Source: Rhynchopus euleeides (taxonomy: Eukaryota > Euglenozoa > Diplonemea > Diplonemida > Diplonemidae). From it: a stretch of 64,000 nt of DNA. Positions 61,239 to 64,000 of the stretch are shown piece by piece (within the stretch, counting starts at the first letter, position 1; each line of letters starts with the position of its first letter). The stretch is taken from assembly GCA_963210315.1 (NCBI GenBank), contig OY723246.1, positions 372,001 to 436,000 on the forward strand. Reading direction: 5' to 3'. The notes under the pieces are model-generated. The model was not told where the DNA came from. It was given only the letters and a program-made list of their open reading frames with translations, and did not search any database. The translations under genes and the position numbers were made by a program.

Positions 61239-62303
61239 TAGCAACATTTCCAAGCGAGAGCAAGCGGAATGCGGAGGTCCCCATATTACGGAGACCCCTG
61301 CAGGCGCCCACGTGAGTGGTGTGATCAGCTCCGTGTTGACCGGAGTATTTTTTTTTGGGTTTTCCGCCCGACTTGTTTCCCCCTCCCCGAGGGTGGTCTT
61401 TCGCGACGGCACCGGCGAGGTCGGCACATTTTTTTTTTGGCGCATTTCCAGCGAGGCAAAAAAGAGCTGGAAAAAAATGTCAAAGAATTGGAGACTAATC
61501 GGAGACTAACGCGTCGCGAAGACCCCGTCCGAAAGGTTCAAAACGATGGGGTGGGGGGTGGACGGGGTGCCGTTCGCTCTGAAGTTCGATCCCATCCACC
61601 TCACAAAGTATAGGTGTCAGGGGTGCTGGCAAGGTTTTGACGCAGAGCGGTCCCCCGATGACTCTGTATTTGATTTCACGTAATATGGGTTCATGCGCTA
61701 GGGTGCATGTTACATTCTGAGTGGTGTGCTCACAGCGCAGGGAGGCTGCGCACAGTGTAAATCCTTCTTAGAAGAAACAGCCACCACCCCGCGCCAGCAA
61801 GGCGTGGAGGGGAGTGCGTCTCTCGCGGTCAGCGAAGAGACCTGTTTCCGAAGCTTCTCAATCGCCCATTTCGGCCCTTCCTTTTCGTCTTCTGAGTTCC
61901 TCCTTCAGATTTTTTACACCACGCACAGTATTTTTCCCCCCACATTACTCCGTTCTACCCCCCGGCCGACCCATCGTCAACGGTGATGTTTCTTTGGTAT
62001 GATCAGAAAGTGGCACCGAGCACATTCGAGGCCAGTTCCTGAGGGGGGTCGGAGATGCTAGGTACAAAGATCCCTTTGTTGGGAGAGCAGGGAGAGGCAA
62101 TCGTTCTCTCCAAAAAAAGCACCAACTCCAACATGTCGTTTTTTCCTCTGGATTTTGACGCTTGCAACGGCTAGAAACGCCAGGGGAAACCACCACCGCC
62201 AGCGGTACGCTGTGCCAGCACTCGAGATAGAGTTGGGTGCAGCCCCGTCTCACTTTTAATACGCATTCGAGAGATAGATAGAGAGAGGGGGGGGGGGGGG
62301 TTA
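61239..62303. other. Gene-poor stretch
   Basis: Short ORFs of up to ~115 codons with no motif; a poly-G tract at ~62,287-62,300 adjoins the next element. Confidence 0.45.
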
Positions 62304-63450
62304 GGGGGGGTCAAATGCCACCCTTTTACGTGGACAAACACGATTTTTCAAAAAACCGGCGCAGAGGCCCCAAAGCCCCCGTAAACCCTCCAAACCCCCC
62401 CAGATCGGTCCGGAAACCCATCGAACCCCACTTTTCCACCATTCCGGGCACCTCAGGTGCCCGAATTGGGGTACCTAAATTTTGTGCCACCGTTTGGTAC
62501 CGTACAGTGCCACTGTGTGGGAGGTTGGAAAAGAAAATGCCCCAACACACCACATCTGAGGGTTGCAATGCATGTTGCTTGCCAACCACGTCATCCGGTG
62601 GGTGTCAGGCGCTATGTAGGTGGCATTAGCCAGGTCTTCGATGTGTTCTGGCTTGTATATATACCTCCCTGCCACCATGCACCGGGAGGCTGCCTGTAGG
62701 TACGGAACAGTCCAGATGGTCGTGTGATTCCTGTGCAGCAGTGCTCCACAACCGGGATGTGTTGACAACGACTGTTGCAACACGAGCTGTACATTCCGGG
62801 AACACATGAAGTGCGCTGTCGTGGTACCCATTGTGCCAGAATTGGTAGTTGCTGCGGTCTACTTTGCCTGGCCCAAGAGCACTGGTACTGAACGGTGCAA
62901 TATGCGTGGCGAGGTGAATACAACGGAAGCGCGCAAAGTCAATACAGCTCTCGGATGGCAGGTGGTGGTGCCACTAGTGTGTGACGTTCACTCGAGGATA
63001 CAACGCATCACAATGAATCAGCAACCGTGGACCGAGTACAATACGCTCTCTGTGGCTGGTGTGGGGGACAAAGGCAGTGCCTGTGCCGCAGGCAGGGAGG
63101 TATATATACAAGCCAGAACACATCGAAGACCTGGCTAATGCCACCTACATAGCGCCTGACACCCACCGGATGACGTGGTTGGCAAGCAACATGCATTGCA
63201 ACCCTCAGATGTGGTGTGTTGGGGCATTTTCTTTTCCAACCTCCCACACAGTGGCACTGTACGGTACCAAACGGTGGCACAAAATTTAGGTACCCCAATT
63301 CGGGCACCTGAGGTGCCCGGAATGGTGGAAAAGTGGGGTTCGATGGGTTTCCGGACCGATCTGGGGGGGTTTGGAGGGTTTACGGGGGCTTTGGGGCCTC
63401 TGCGCCGGTTTTTTGAAAAATCGTGTTTGTCACCCCCATTTGACCCCCCC
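62304..63450 (-). mobile_element. Foldback (MITE-like) element, copy 4, inverted
   Basis: 1,147 bp, with TA on both sides (62,302-62,303; 63,451-63,452), GGGGGGGTCAAAT ends and inverted relative to copies 1-3. It differs from them at scattered positions, e.g. GTACAGTGCC for GGACAGTGCC in both arms and several centre changes, so it is an independent, older copy. The matching change in both arms suggests arm-to-arm gene conversion. Confidence 0.9.
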
Positions 63451-64000
63451 TAGGGGGGGGGGTGGTAGGGGGTGACCATTTCCACACAACAAAACATTTT
63501 GGCGCCAATCGCCCCTGGCTGTGACTGTGTCGACAACACGAGTTGCGGACAGGGGGGGGGAGGTGGGGTGTGGGGGTGGGGGGACGAGGTGGATAGATGG
63601 AGAGAGATAGAGGGGGACATCAGAACTCAGCTGCATGGGGCGGGTAATGGGGGCAATGGGAGCGCGGCAGGCCAGATGATCACACCCTCTCTGATCCATA
63701 CAGACACCGGGGGGGGAGAGGGGGCGTGCTGGGGCGGGCGGGCAGTGAAGACGCAGAGAACACAGCAAGAGAGATTTGGCCCCACCCCCTCCCCTTTCAC
63801 GTGTGTGGGCCACAGAGAGGGGCGCGGGGATAAAGAGGGGGGATGGGGAAGGGGGGGGGACACACAAGGGTCACGCAGAAGCCTCTGCTACCCACCGCCG
63901 CCACCCTTTCTGCTGGGGAGCCCTCTTTTTCCTATTCCCTACGCTAAGGAGAGTTTCTTAGTCCTGGTGATTCTCCTTCTCGGCCATCTTGTAGGCCTTC
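63451..64000. other. Terminal G-rich stretch without recognised gene
   Basis: Many G-runs (63,550-63,590, 63,700-63,720, 63,836-63,860). A gene could begin beyond the window end, but nothing is supported here. Confidence 0.4.

Overview
This window is nuclear DNA of a GC-rich microbial eukaryote. It has a GT-AG intron, eukaryotic domain families (Ser/Thr kinase, SET methyltransferase, ubiquitin-specific protease), long intergenic spaces and dense DNA and LINE transposons. A chromerid-type or other alveolate/stramenopile protist would fit, but nothing here fixes the taxon. There are no bacterial-style operons, rRNA genes, recognisable tRNA genes or CRISPR arrays.

Layout. 1-910: end of a ~1.15 kb foldback element. 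1,209-3,396: 5'-truncated LINE. 3,397-10,077: gene-poor DNA with a 58-bp tandem repeat and an intact AT-rich foldback element (7,300-7,990). 10,078-19,730: the only ordinary host-like block, three genes on the minus strand: a kinase with one intron, a 1283-residue proline-rich protein and a SET-domain methyltransferase. 19,831-21,352: small TA-flanked element, a 31-bp perfect hairpin and an orphan ORF. 21,357-33,004: a full-coding LINE followed by an exact 4,745-bp tandem duplication of its 5' two thirds plus flank. 33,147-60,050: a nested transposon cluster. 60,054-64,000: hairpin repeats, G/C tracts and a fourth ~1.15 kb foldback copy.

The nested cluster can be resolved because the intact AT-rich element at 7,300-7,990 serves as the empty site. 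Inside copies of that element sit: (i) a 9,032-bp transposon (43,564-52,595; 16-bp terminal inverted repeats, TAT target duplication) encoding one 1483-residue protein that joins a ubiquitin-specific protease domain to a Harbinger-type DDE transposase; (ii) a 4.6-kb pogo-like transposon in two near-identical copies; (iii) an 802-bp deletion derivative of it; and (iv) beside them, a 3,039-bp element with CACGGTGG ends carrying a histone-tail-like ORF and an unknown gene. A 7.27-kb segment (33,147-40,413 = 51,823-59,090) is duplicated, and its right edge coincides with the pogo transposon end.

The two most notable systems are the deubiquitinase-transposase fusion and the LINE. In the LINE, ORF1 and ORF2 are in the same frame, separated only by TGA-CGG, and ORF2 opens with a near-canonical 2A peptide (GDIEQNPGP) and no ATG before the endonuclease core. 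This suggests stop-codon readthrough combined with 2A ribosome skipping.
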